A DNA stretch of 64,000 bases from Membranipora membranacea. Its lineage: Eukaryota > Bryozoa > Gymnolaemata > Cheilostomatida > Membraniporidae. The notes under the pieces were generated by a model that searched no databases, was not told the DNA's origin, and worked only from the letters and a program-made list of their open reading frames with translations. The translations under genes were made by a program, and so were the position numbers. This document shows positions 11,181 through 23,483 of the stretch, piece by piece. The stretch is taken from contig OU612067.1 in assembly GCA_914767715.1 (NCBI GenBank), positions 33,640,162 through 33,704,161 of the forward strand. The letters are read 5' to 3'. Position 1 is the stretch's first letter; every line of letters starts with the position of its first letter.

Positions 11181-13112
11181 ATGGCTATCTCACAAACTGC
11201 CGAACCAACATTGGATAGAAATGAAATGTCTACTCTGCCTAACATAACACATAAGAGCACAAAAGAAGTTCACTGCTCTAGTGTAAACCCAACATGTTGC
11301 CAGTCTTCAGAAACCATCCTGTCGTTTGATGTTGAAATATGTATTCTTCTTGTAAAACTGGCCGGCGGAAACTTTGAGTTCTTTGCTCACAGCACATCAG
11401 AACTGTATATAGCAGATGGTAAAATCAATTCATTAGGGCAGTCAACAGCTTCTGTAGCAGAAAGTCTATTAACTCTATTTATATTCTTGCTCGCTGTGGT
11501 GAAGCTGAGATCAGAACAAGGTCACCTGAATGTAATTCAGTTGACACACACCTGTAACTGCAACAAAGTTGCAGTGATATCAAGCATTAACTCTGAATAT
11601 ATAGAGGATAATAGCAGAACCGAAGAATACTTTGAAGGAGTTGCAAGGCACAAGGAAAGTTTCAAAAAGGCTGATGGCGAGGATGAGATCTCCGCTACCC
11701 TGCATCATATCCAACCAGACCAATGGACTAAACCACCTGGCACTCATATACAGGTCTTTACATTACCAAGATTTCCTGAGAACCACAATCCCCTTCTACC
11801 GCTGAGCCTCCAACGCAAACTCAATGAAATGGGTCCAAGAGAGTACCTCACTTATGTGCTCAATGAACTCAATCTGGAGGAAAGAGAGTCACTCATGGTA
11901 GATGAGAGGCAGCGTAGGAAGACATTCCAAGTCACTTGGCCACTAGACGGAAATCTGTCAGGAATAAAAATGGCCCAAGCTGGATTTTATTCAGTTGACG
12001 ATTATGACCGTGTGCAATGCGTATTCTGCAGAGGTAGCCTTCATCGCTGGGAACGACATGACATCCCTATGCTTGAGCATGCCAGATCTTTTGCGTTTTG
12101 CCGTTTTGTCAAAGGACTAAACTGTGGAAACAGGGAATACCGCAGTGACAAACTTAGTGCTGATGACCTGAGAAATGTATCCATGTTTAGTGCCCCAGCA
12201 CCTGATCGTCATAGCCAAAATGGTACAATATCTGTGGATAGCAGCACATTAGGAATTTCAACTACTAGGGCAGCTCATATCGAATATGCACCCGAACCAT
12301 CTAGACTTAGAACCTACAACAGATGGTCAGCTAGTTCAGCATTACCCAAAGAGAGATTGTGTGAAGCAGGATTTTACTTCACTGGATTCGATGATCAAGT
12401 CCGATGCTTTTACTGTTCTGGGGGTCTTAGAGAATGGCGAATAACAGACGACCCATGGGCAGAGCACGCTTGCTGGTTCCCTGACTGTGCGTTCTTGGTT
12501 CAGCAGAAAGGACAAGACTTCATTGAGAAAATACATGCAAACACACCTGCCAACAAGAAATGTGTACGAAAAACAGTGGCACAAAAGAAAGCAGAGGTCA
12601 TCGAACAGGAATCCCGTACTGCTCAGGATATGATGTATGAAGTTTGCCAACACCTCGAATACACTGACAATCAAATAGAGGCAGCCATCAACCGTGGCCC
12701 ATTTGATGATATTAAAGAGCTAGTCGAGGTCAAATATGAGATAGAGATTGGGGCCATCTCTGCTCTCCCCAAAAGAAACACTTCTCAAAATAATACAGAC
12801 ATGCAACCAGTCCTTGCTGAAGAAGATCTTGCTAGAGCCTTGCAATTCGACAATAATCCACCAAGACCTGGCCAAATGTTAACTTCAGAACGGCGTCAGA
12901 AATATGAGAACTCATGTTTAGTCTGTGAAAATAAAACTGGTAAATTTGTACCTGCATGCAGAGTCTCACTGCCATGCGGACATCTCGCTCTCTGCGAATC
13001 GTGTAATACCGACGAGATCAACAGAACTACGGCATCTCCTGGTAATCACTCACCAAGGTGTATGAAATGTCACGGACAGCTTACTGGAACTATGAAGGTG
13101 TATTTTGCATAA
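11181..13112 (+). CDS. Inhibitor-of-apoptosis protein (two BIR domains plus RING)
   Basis: This is an E3 ubiquitin ligase of the IAP/BIRC family, which binds caspases and cell-death or innate-signalling adaptors in the cytosol. The 643-residue ORF is uninterrupted. BIR1 (about residues 245-313) has the zinc set C-x2-C-x16-H-x6-C. BIR2 (about 374-440) has the same spacing with W, GFY and CFYC motifs. Residues about 480-520 could be a UBA-like helical segment. The C-terminal RING starts at C579-x2-C582, includes PCGHL and LCESC, then RCMKC, and ends KVYFA. No CARD is seen. The first 200 residues match nothing I know and hold a hydrophobic stretch at 95-109, so translation might start further in. 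The start chosen is the first in-frame ATG, 12 bases after a splice acceptor. An orthology call to BIRC2/3/4/7 is not justified from sequence alone. Confidence 0.93.
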   Translation: MAISQTAEPTLDRNEMSTLPNITHKSTKEVHCSSVNPTCCQSSETILSFDVEICILLVKLAGGNFEFFAHSTSELYIADGKINSLGQSTASVAESLLTLFIFLLAVVKLRSEQGHLNVIQLTHTCNCNKVAVISSINSEYIEDNSRTEEYFEGVARHKESFKKADGEDEISATLHHIQPDQWTKPPGTHIQVFTLPRFPENHNPLLPLSLQRKLNEMGPREYLTYVLNELNLEERESLMVDERQRRKTFQVTWPLDGNLSGIKMAQAGFYSVDDYDRVQCVFCRGSLHRWERHDIPMLEHARSFAFCRFVKGLNCGNREYRSDKLSADDLRNVSMFSAPAPDRHSQNGTISVDSSTLGISTTRAAHIEYAPEPSRLRTYNRWSASSALPKERLCEAGFYFTGFDDQVRCFYCSGGLREWRITDDPWAEHACWFPDCAFLVQQKGQDFIEKIHANTPANKKCVRKTVAQKKAEVIEQESRTAQDMMYEVCQHLEYTDNQIEAAINRGPFDDIKELVEVKYEIEIGAISALPKRNTSQNNTDMQPVLAEEDLARALQFDNNPPRPGQMLTSERRQKYENSCLVCENKTGKFVPACRVSLPCGHLALCESCNTDEINRTTASPGNHSPRCMKCHGQLTGTMKVYFA

Positions 13113-13154
13113 CTGATTTTACCTCACTTTTTAAGGATCTTTTAGAACAAATGC

Positions 13155-13160
13155 AATAAA
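13155..13160 (+). terminator. Poly(A) signal of the IAP gene
   Basis: An AATAAA hexamer lies 42 bases after the IAP stop codon, followed by a T-rich stretch (about 13200-13250). This is a typical cleavage and polyadenylation setting. Confidence 0.6.
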
Positions 13161-14405
13161 AATATGAATACTCTATTTTCATGTTATGTTCATGCTTATT
13201 TTGATTTTTTTTTCTGTTTGTTTGTTATTTTTATTCTCTTTGTAACTTATGTCATCTAAAAACTCTGAAAACAAGAACTAAATTAATTTATCTCAATTGA
13301 TCTGACAATTTTTTTGTATGATCATCATCAATAATAAACTGCGGTATTCCTGCTATTGCACTTCTCGACTTGGATTTTTTGGCAGATTGTACCATCAACT
13401 CAATAATAACAGTAAAATTAATTGTTGATAAGTTTGCTACAAAATCAAACAATTTGCCTTGAAAGATATTTAACAAGACAATGGTTTTCACAATCTGACA
13501 GGTAAAGCAGCACATTTAAAACTTACAGGGAGTGTTCAAACTGTCATATTGCCTATATTGCTTTGAGAAAATAAGCGCAGACAGGCTTTCTCAAGACAGT
13601 CTTACTTCTACCTTCTATAAATCGCATATAAATATTTCTGATCTTGTCTGCTTCAAATGTTAAATAGTAGGTTAACAGCTTGGACTCGACATCACTACAT
13701 CCATTCGCAAGCAAGATGTTATGAGAGTTTTGTGGAAGAAAAAGTCACAGATAAATATATAATATATATTTATATATATAATTATATGCATAATAACGTA
13801 TATGGATATTGGCCATCTCACTATTTTATCAAAATTTGTTCGATGACAATTGGAGTTGTCGTCTCTTGTCAGAGAAGAAGGCAACTCTTGGTACGTAACA
13901 GACTTCTATATGCTATTACCCTATTTTTTTGTCCAATCCCTCTTGGATTGTTGTTGATGGTTTTAGAATAGCAACCGCCAACCACATTGCAATCAATATT
14001 CGAGGTATGCAGGAGAGTTTCAGCACATGGCCCTCACAGCGCAAGCCATTGCTGTGTTTGGAAAGAAAGAAACTATTTTGGATAGTTTGATTTGATACAC
14101 TCTCCATGATTTTCTACCAACAATGTATACATATTATTATCAATCGCTGCTATAATCGCATCAGCACTGCCACGTTCTATGCTAGATACTTGTTCCCCTT
14201 CTCCCTGTTGAGGTCCGATGACATCAGTTTGAAAATAAAGACAGCAGCTCAAGTTTGGGAAATAACAGGGAGCGGGGAAAAGAGAAGCGACCTACAGACA
14301 TTCCACAACTCACCTAACCTGGTATAAGTTTGAGCATTTGAGGCAATCGCTCCATTATTTTGACATATCTTGACATATTGTTGTGGTAGCAGGTTTCATC
14401 ACTTG
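13161..14405. other. Intergenic stretch 3' of the IAP gene
   Basis: This is AT-rich DNA with an imperfect TATATA tract at about 13755-13795. A plus-strand open stretch ending AACCTG/GTATAAG near 14321 could be an upstream exon of the candidate gene that follows, but no splice phase confirms it. Confidence 0.35.
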
Positions 14406-14409
14406 AAGT

Positions 14410-14952
14410 CATCACCATTGTCAACATGGGCTGGAGATCTCTACTGATAATAAGCTTGTTAGCTTTGGGTACCTGACCGTGGCTTATGAAGATGATCCAG
14501 AGACTGCTGCTAGTGTAACTGATGGAGAGCGCCTCATTGCTGAGTATGAGGCGTTACTTTCAGGCTTTGAGCTCTCGGACTCAAATAAGGTAAAGTGTTT
14601 AAAGTTAACTGAATTGATACGTCGTAAAATTGCTTTGTTAAAAATATTGCCCAAATGTCTTAGTTACCCCTATGCATTGTCACAATGGTTGAATTTTCAA
14701 TTCTACATGCAAACCTGCCTGTTTTAGACAACCTTGACTTACAGAATGAATTGGAGACTGAGGATGAGAACCTTGAAGATGAGAACAGTGAGCCCCAAAA
14801 CCATCTACTCGGTGAATCGATCATTGACAGTGCACCACAAAACCTTGTAACAGGTATTCTCAGGGCAGGCGCAGGAGTATGGTCAGGATCATGGTCATTA
14901 CCCAGCTCGAGTAGCTCAAGCGCCTCAAGTGGCTCAGGGAAGGGTTTATTCT
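14410..14952 (+). CDS. Candidate small gene of unknown identity, at least two exons
   Basis: I do not recognise this product. One open segment (about 14410-14589) reads into VAYEDDPETAAS, then GERLIAEYEALLSGFEL, and stops at a strong donor (AAG/GTAAAG at 14590). A second segment starts after a clean acceptor (GTTTTAG/AC at 14728), reads an acidic NELETEDENLEDENSE run, then LVTGILRAGAGVWSG and a Ser/Gly-rich tail, and ends in a stop at 14950-14952. Composition looks coding. The splice phases do not match with the strong donor; a weaker donor near 14657 would fit. So the model is incomplete or the gene is damaged. Confidence 0.35.
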
Positions 14953-17900
14953 AAAAAAACTCACAATTATTTTAACAAAATAACTAACAAATAATAATCA
15001 ATACAGGTTTTCACAACAAGCCTCCACATTTAACAAATATCTACATGGGCACATTGGTATCATCTTATCACACAGCATGCGTTCACTTCCCCTTATGGTA
15101 AATATACACATGAAATATCCAGCTTGTCATTCAAACATACCAGGTGGTGATTTCTATGGCTGTGACAGGGGAAGCTGAGTAAGACCTGCTGTAAGGTCAT
15201 CATTCCTCCGCTGATCAAACAAAGGCCATTTAGTGCACCTGGTCATGTTGTCATTATTACTCATCGAAAGGTAGCACTTCATACGGAATTTTTGGCTGGT
15301 GGGGATTCTCTACCTACAGCACTGGGGGAAGGTTTGTTTACCCACAGAATATTTTTCGGGTCCGGATATTGAATTCTGCACTGATTGAATAACATCTATC
15401 CATCCATACATAAAAACAATTGTTGTAGATTTTTCCCATATATAATAGTAGTCAACCAGAGTTTATTGGTTATCTAAACAATATTTTTATTTGATTTTAG
15501 ATACAGCACCTGCTATTTACCGAACGTTTCATACTACAGTGAGACACAGAGCTGCCCTTCGGACAGGCTGACCTGCTGTAAAGGTCACTTTTGGTACACA
15601 GACTGTTGTATGAGTTGGTTATTACCAAGGATATGGTTTGAGATATAATTGTCCATGTAATCAGCATCGACCTATACATGTTCTATGTTCTGTTATAGCT
15701 TCGCTCAGAGACACATATATCATAGCTCGATCAACTCAAGGTGTTGACGTATTCATCAAAAACTGGTACGCTTCATTGCTGTTTGTCAGTTTTCCGTACC
15801 GTAAATAAGTCAAAGTCGATCAAAATTGTACAAACAGAATGCATTCACAATCAGCCAGGTTTTGAGCAAAATCTCAATCATATTATTTTTATTTGCTTTC
15901 TGGATCCAAGTTTGACTGTTTATCAATTTATCAAAGTTTCTGAACACCGTTTGCTTAGGCAACACGAGAAGCTTAATAGTTATCTTCTTTCTTTTCAAGA
16001 ACGGACAATTCCAAAAATAGATCTCTGTTTTGTTCCGGAATCCCTGGCTCGAGTACAGCTCCCATTTTATTGTCTTCCAACTCATTCTGGACGAGAAATG
16101 TGGATTAATCATTGATCACAAGTTTAGAAGAAATTGATTACAATAGCTGCCATCCATAAAAAAAGTGTGGGCGGTGTAGACCGCTTTGTTTGAGTACCGG
16201 CCAGGGTTCTCATGCTATAACAGTCTACTGACTAGTGAGTTCTATTAGATCCCCAGGTGTGCTTCAACCTGCATGGCAACTGAGAGCATCTTGAGGCCAA
16301 ATAAGGCAACTGTGCCTAAGCACTTCTTATTTCACAAATTTCAGACGGAGGCAGACTTTGCGATGATAATTAACATGTTAACAAGCATTTAATCCAGCCT
16401 ATGTGGAAATTCTGTGTCTATGACTAAAAATGTATCAGCTCTCAAATCTAGCAAGCTCATAATGCATCTGTCAACCTTGCAATGAGTGAACGTTTTGTAA
16501 ATGTAGGTGGTTCTGTGGGTAATTCTGAAATTACTACTTAAAATAGTTTTTAAAAAAAGGCTGGCTTGCTGCACTGCCTGATACTTGGTTATTTTACAAC
16601 AAATTGAAGCATGAAGACTCAGTATATCCTCCAATAACAGCAAACATACACTTTGTAACAATTAATGTGTCCCAAACATTCCAAGAAAATGTAAAACTCT
16701 GACTATATGCCCGGTAAATCAAATAATCTGGTTGCTTCTTTTAAATGTGTCATATATTTTATTATAATCAATGACCAATTTATCATGACTAATGAGGCCA
16801 TGTTAAAAGGAAAGAATGGAATTAAATGGACTTTTAAAAAAGCAGGTCATCATAGAATGCTGTCCTTCCAATTTGCTTAGACATCTGAAGCAAAACACTT
16901 CACACATGATCATAGTAGGATTGAACTTTGGAAACACATTGCAGACAAATTCTCTAAGCTTATTGAAGCATGGTAAGTACCTTAAAATAAACTACCGACA
17001 AATTGAAAGGTAGACATCAATATCATTGTATGCTACTTCTGCGGAGAATTATCTCACTGTTGCCAATACAATACAAATTGGAATAAATTAAAGGCTGTGG
17101 CACTGCACAAATATGCATGTAAGTGATTGAGCTAAACTCCTGTTCAACAATGTTGATGAACAAGCATTACCGAAAATGAAACAGAAAAATCTGTTCTTTT
17201 GCATGTAGATGCAAGTTTGCGTCTGTAGCCTTCAAAAAATGTACCAGACTGGTATCTTTTTATCTTCTCAGCAGGTAAACCCTGATTATCAGCATAAAAA
17301 CGGCAAGCCTGAATGTTGTACCTTCTTCCCAACTGTTAATACAAAACACATAGTGACAAAATTATGTGATGGTAGCATTTTCACAATATACTTCAGAATA
17401 GAATTCTGCAGGAAGTTTGCATAGCCACTTGGATCAAGTCAAATTCCTTTTTACTCCTTGGCATATTTCAGTATGACCAGCGGCAGAGGGAAAGGGGAGG
17501 GCGGGGTTTACTGTCAACGCAGGTGACTATGTGTCAAAATAACTGCAAGATGTTTCGGCATCAAATGATCATAATATGCAGAAGTACATTAGAGCAAAAC
17601 TCATTTTAGTTACTCTCTTTTCCGAGGAAATGCTGTTTTATATTTAGGATTGCCTGCCTACCTTTCTGTTATGCTCTATTTGTGTAATATTAGTACAGAA
17701 GTATGAAGCCACGTGTGTATCGTCCTCTGCAGCCAGAGAGAGCAAGTGACAATCATTTGCTAAATAGGAAAACATAATACTAGAGCAGAAATTCAACAAC
17801 ACAGGATATATTATTTCCTATAGTTCTCAACATGTAATTGAACTTATTACAGAAAATGTGAGTTGTCTACACATTTTCAATGTAGTGACATGTCAACACT

Positions 17901-19795
17901 TTAGTGTCATTTTAAAAAACAACGTCAGATCCAGTCAGCGCTGTCTAAAGGGTGAGTTCTTCTCGCAAGTACAGAAAATGTAGAAATGAAAGATGTAATA
18001 AAAATGTTAACAAGTTTACGATGGTTGCCTGCACATGGCTTAATTGAAATCAAAAGTACCAAGCAACAAAAACTGCGCCACCAAAAATGGAGTTTGCAAT
18101 GAATGCACAAGCCTAAATGTACTATTGGATATAAAAGAACAGTAAGTCTAGAGAAAAGCTGATACAGTCTACAGAACACAAGACTTACCAGATGCGATGT
18201 ATCCCATATCGATGATGAATGATACTGTGGGGTACAGGGAGAAACTATATTGAAGTGGTATTTATTATTTGGTGCAGACTTGGTATAAATACTGTAGATG
18301 ATCCGAACTTTGACCCGCATGATGTCTTAATGTGTTCCTTCAAGACTAAATGACGCTATATTTATCAAAAGAAAGCTTAAAAATATGTTATGATGACTTG
18401 TAGAATACGTTTTTTTGCCAAACAAAATTGCTGGCATCAGTTAGTTATTTGTGTCCTATGTACAGGTTATTGTTGTTGTTTGATTAGCCAATACAGGATA
18501 GATGTTCATCTCCTAACCGGCATCAGGATATTACCACAACTTGTGATGCAATTGACCAAGAATAGCTTTTGTAAATGGCACATGGACTTTTATCCTGTAT
18601 TTATTCTCATACTAATACTCTATGCCTGTTCAAGGATTCAATGATACCTTTTTTATCTCGGTTGCAAAATGGAAGATTAAAGCAAAGCGTTATGGCAAAG
18701 GCTAGCTTTGTCACACAGCAACTAGTCCACTTTTATACAAAAAAAGAAACTTTGTGACAAGGCTAGGCAAAGCCTTGCGACAAGAATAAACATATTTAAC
18801 ACCCACCAAGTTCACTTGCCCTGTAATGGGAAGTTACCCTTTGATGTTATATTAAGTTTCAAGGCAAGGACCAACGATTTTGGACTGGTATATAAAGTTG
18901 GGTATACCGGTAAAAAATAAAACTTCGCTATCGCTTGAAGACCATTGACCATATATGATAATGGGGGCTGCGATGAAATGATATATCAAAGGGTGCACTC
19001 ATGATTGCCTTGCCAGCGTGTAGGAAGCTGAAATATTTCTAAATTTGCACAATTTTAAAGGGGGTACGGAAAATGAAGCAATTAATAAATTATCACCCCT
19101 TACAAAATGTTACTTCTGTTCAAGTTATGACTTGAAGAAGGGGAGGGGGGTTCGATAAAGTGACTGTTGCTACTGATGTTTCAACCCTTTAGAGGTTTCA
19201 TTCCCACAATATTTACTCAATGATCAATCAATAGACTCCTTATGCTTATTTTGAGAATGAATATTGACCCACTTTTCTGACTCTATCTAATTTGAATATG
19301 TAAAACAGATGGCAACTATGTTTTTTCTGTGTAATGAAAGCAACCAGGAAATTAAATACCTAAGAAGGGAAAAGTTTGTAAAAGGAAACGTAGGCTTGAA
19401 ATAGAAAAATTTCACTAATTTTACTCAATACTATTTCCAGTTTATTTTGTGATTTAGAAACGATTGAACATGAATCTAGTTTAAGGTACAAATGGCAGGG
19501 ATAGTAAACAGTTTTTGCCGTCAATGTAAATTGTGACATTTAAGTTTTACAAAAGGAAGTATATATTTGCTTTGCCAAGGTAAGTCATCTTTACAAAAAC
19601 CAGTCCGCATCATAGATAGAAGCCTGAAAAAGCCAGAAAACTTCGTTTGAGTTTGGTTGATTGCTGATAGTATCGGACCTCAGATCTAAAAAATATTTTG
19701 TTGACTACATTAAGGGTTGAATGGAAGAGACATTCAGGATGCTTTCCGTCACATAGAAAATCTTAGTGGCCACAAGTCAGGTTTCTGCCTCGTAC
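14953..19795. other. Long stretch with no supportable gene
   Basis: ORFs up to 131 codons occur on both strands (for example 15741-16115 + and 17925-18320 -), but none shows a domain and lengths are within chance for this AT content. Near 15178 and 15568 a near-identical GACCTGCTGTAA(A)GGTCA motif occurs twice, about 390 bp apart. Near 18680-18785 an imperfect inverted repeat of GCAAAG/CTTTGTCACA elements is visible. Confidence 0.4.
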
Positions 19796-19798
19796 TCA

Positions 19799-20095
19799 TT
19801 ATATGAGTGGATTGTTTTTGATTTGTTTGACAGCCAGCGATTTGAATAATACCTTTAATGGATGAGACCCCAGGTTGAATATAGTGTAAAAAAACATCAA
19901 ATATCTGGTCCTTTCCTGGCACATGATTTTTATCAATTGTGTACATAGTAATTGGATTAGATGCAAAAGAGTTTTTAGTGTGGGTATATAGTGGAAATCT
20001 GATTTTCTATCATTACATGCGATGGAAAAGCTGTACAATTGGATTTCATGCAGAGTCTTATTTTTCTCAATTCTCCGAATCGTAAGGGAGCACAA
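19799..20095 (-). mobile_element. Possible LINE C-terminal fragment
   Basis: A minus-strand ORF of 98 codons has IRRIEKNKTLHEIQ, then DRKSDFHYIPTLKTLLHL and an aromatic-rich FYTIFNLGSHPL. The layout resembles the helical tail of LINE reverse transcriptases (RxIEKxQ, then a Leu-rich helix, then an FxxFNL run), as in the two clearer fragments of this window. It is degenerate, and a chance ORF cannot be excluded. Confidence 0.3.
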
Positions 20096-21156
20096 CTGCG
20101 GATCTCAACTCACTACTGTTTGAATCTTGTCCCTGGTAACTACTATATCATACACATTTTACTGTGTTTCCTGTTTAGTTAACAGAAGCACAGATATCCC
20201 TTCGTAATAAGATGGAATATAGCTAATTTTTCATTTTATTCCACTGATGAACCAGTGCAGGAGGCATCTTATATTCTTCCTGTAACTGCATACAGAGCAT
20301 AGGACAATCAGCACTCACAATTGAAGCTAAGTGGCGTTCAACCACTCCCATCACTAACATACTTGATTGTACAATTGAAGTAGGTTAGACCCACTTCGAG
20401 TCAAATGGTTGGAAATTATTCGAGTGATTTATGGGTTTTACAAGAAATACCCTGCTCAGTGTAGCAATTGGGAGCTTTTCCTTTGAAAAATGTTCATCAT
20501 GATACTGGATCGTAAATCCCAATAGCTTAATGACATAGTTGCATCAAAACATGCTGCTCATCACCTTGCGCACTCAAAAGTTTTGATAAATACGTACATG
20601 ATTATGCTTTTTGACAAAAGAGTTTCTCACAATGCTTGTTTCACAGCGATGAAATTATAAAGTTAAACACGTTCGTACATTTTTGTCCCAATTTTTGCCA
20701 TTAAATAAGAAGCAACAAACCCACTTGGGATGTGTGTTGTATACCATGATATTGAGCCATGTTTCTTGCCATCTATTTACATGAATGATTGAGACATTTC
20801 ATTAAATATTATTATGTAATACGTTTGTAATACATGTGGGAGATAATTGTTGCCAAGGGAGATGAGTGAAGGGGTGTTTATGATATGATCGCACATTACA
20901 GCTTAGTACATACAAATTTGAGTCTGAGCTGCTATTAGCAAAAAATATTGGACATAGGAAGTACAAGTATTCATGTCAGGACGAAGACCTAAATCTGATA
21001 GATGCAAAGTTCCACAAGGGGAAATGCTTCTGATAGTGTCAACTTTTTTGTGTTCGAGCGATTCGTAACATCATATCAAAATGCCAAATAAACAGAAACA
21101 ATATGGATTCTGTTTATCACCTCCTACGAATAATACATAATTAGCTAATGGGTTAC
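20096..21156. other. Intergenic stretch, nothing recognisable
   Basis: This is AT-rich sequence without a splice-consistent exon or a repeat array that I can see. Any further 3' exons of the minus-strand candidate at 21157-21772 would lie here, but I could not find them. Confidence 0.35.
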
Positions 21157-21772
21157 CTCCAATCTCACAGCATACTTCCAACGTAGTCGTTCTGGGTTTA
21201 TCCACATGCTCTCTGATGAATCTTAAGCTTAAGAATTGTTGGTGGTGAAATAAAAACGAAACAATGGTCACAATTTGAGTATTTTGTGATGATTGTGACT
21301 GCTGCTGAAATCATACTCCCAGAATGTATATCAGACATTTACACTCAATAGTCTTGATGTATTAAAGAAAACAATCTCAACAAAAATTTTAACATAATGT
21401 GATACCTGTACACTGTGTCCTGATACAAGCTGACTCATATAGATTGAGACCGCTACCACTACTCTTTGTTCTTCTTCTGTTGTTCTTGGTTTTTGAACGG
21501 CCTGTTGATGCAAGGAAGTGTTCAAATTGGCAACATTCTTGCACTCAAATGAACTAATAGTTTCATGAGTTTACCAACTATGTAATTTTTTCAACTTTTT
21601 GCAGGATCATATATGTGTGTATCAGTTCATATGTGTATCAATATCATGTTCTAATATAAAAATACCACTGTGTTCAAAATAGCTCTGGTCATATCCAGCA
21701 CACCTTATGCAGGGAAAGTTTTTGTTGATGCAATTACTCTTATGGCTGTACACAATAAATTGTACCTCTTTG
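21157..21772 (-). CDS. Candidate minus-strand gene fragment, three phase-compatible exons
   Basis: I do not recognise this product. Three short open segments on the minus strand join with matching phase. Segment 21704-21772 follows a good acceptor (GCTTTTACAG) and encodes KEVQFIVYSHKSNCINK. Segment 21406-21553 encodes a run with QKPRTTEEEQRVVV and ends at CAG/GTATCA. Segment 21157-21210 encodes SMWINPERLRWKYAVRLE and ends at GAG/GTAACC. About 90 residues result. No start codon, stop or further exons were identified. Phase agreement across two introns is mild evidence only, and the donor at 21703 (GTGTGC) is weak. Confidence 0.28.
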
Positions 21773-23483
21773 CTGTAAAAGCAATATGACCAGTAATCAT
21801 CTGAGCCTTCCTTTGTTATCACCTTGATAGCTATTTTAACATAAGTAAATGTTTCTCAGTATTTTCATGTGCACGTGAAATACCTTTTATCTGATAAGCT
21901 GTCTTTTCAACCATCTATCAGCATATTGGAGTTAGTATTTGATACATCCCCTGGTGTCCTGTGAGTAACTTTATCATTATGCTTGCTGTTAATGGTAAAT
22001 TGTGTTCATAGATCACTAGATTCTGAATTGTTTTGATGACAAAAACTATTTATCAGTAAGCATAATTTGTGAATATTTATGAATTTGAACACTATTATTA
22101 TTTTCAGATCAGGCTTTCTAATCCCACCATTCGGCCCGCTCAGCACTCATATTATATCCAATTTTATTGAGACGGCAAATTACGCCACATTGAGTGAGTT
22201 TAACACCAAAGTTTTAAAGTTTGATGTTTGTAATGTGACTGTTAAAGAGGAAGCTATTTTTGCTGCCGATATACATTGTTATTGCCTTGTGGAGCATGCA
22301 TACTGTCGGGATTTTCTATATTGCACCAATTTAAATTATAAAATATCTTTCAGCTTATGATTACAAATCAAAAGAAAGTCTGTTGACTCTACAACCGCCT
22401 CATCCTAGCATACTACCTCCCACCCAATATAACATAAATCTAATTTGTTTAAAATGCTTTTTCAGAAAAAGCCCAAAAGTATATACCTTTAAAAAAACAA
22501 AGCAATAATCATTCAAACAAAAGCGGAGTAAAACAGTTTGGACTTAGACTTTGATATGTTTAACAATCAATGATGAACAAATGTGTTGTGTTACTTTGTT
22601 GAAAGTGGAAGCAATGATATTTATTGTCTAGCATGGTAAAGTTAGTTGAATTGAGTTGAAGATTATCTGTCAAATTAAGAACCAGAAAAATATTTGGGGC
22701 TTGAGCCCATGATAAATTCTATAACCACTTACTGTGAAATGTTTGGACAGAAATAGTAGAGTAACAATATTAAGTTACATCACTGTACAATTTTTGCACC
22801 AAAAATCGGCCTCTCAACAGTAGAGACTACATTGAGGTCGCATATTTCCGGGCTTGTACAGTGCAGTCTGCTTGTTATCTCACATCTACACCATTGTTGT
22901 CTGAGGTGAAAATTCTGGGTGTGAATATTTTTCTCCTCATCCAAAAAATGGTATAGATCTATTCTTACCCAGGGTTTTCACCCAGAGAGGCTTAGAAGAT
23001 TTTCACCACAAAGATCTGGCATAATTTCTGTGGAAAAACTATCTGCCTGACTATCAAAATGTTTAGGTCTGTTGTTACCCTATACATCTTTTTCTTGATA
23101 ATCTTTTCAATTTATCCATATTGTCACATCGAAAAGATTACCTGTAAGACACTCTACATGTCAAGTACAATCACTGACGACCTTTTAGTTCCACAATGCA
23201 TGGCGTGACGGAGGTTAAACCTACTTCATTACTAACTAGGGCAATAGGCCATACTAATTTGTTTCTTTAAAAACTTTCCAAACACATTTTGGATTTGACA
23301 GTGATGCAGATATGGGAAGATAATTCTGGGCAGGCTCTGGTATGCTGAGAATCTGGATTGATATCACTGTTCTGCCAATCGATTGTTGAAGTGAACTTGG
23401 CTAGTAATAGTTATAACTAGGGTTGTGGTGTGTGGCTGACAATAACTGAGCATGTAAAGAGGAGTGCGACACAAGTAGACAAA
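21773..23483. other. Intergenic stretch upstream of the coiled-coil gene
   Basis: No supportable gene is seen. An open segment after TTTTCAG at 22107 reads SGFLIPPFGPLSTHIISNF and could be an exon, but it has no partner. The part next to 23484 should contain the promoter and 5' UTR of the coiled-coil gene; I see no TATA box at a convincing spacing. Confidence 0.35.

Noticed and set aside
14426-14472. Signal-peptide-like reading (MGWRSLLIISLLALG) with a possible donor, followed by a Cys-rich open segment near 15500
   Set aside because: The two pieces do not join in phase, and the donor (GTACCT) is weak. The overlapping frame with VAYEDDPETAAS looks more like coding sequence.
15741-16115. 124-codon plus-strand ORF overlapping a 100-codon minus-strand ORF
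   Set aside because: No recognisable motif on either strand, and overlapping long ORFs of this size are expected by chance.
17925-18320. 131-codon minus-strand ORF
   Set aside because: No domain, no splice context, and a length expected by chance in 64 kb of AT-rich DNA.
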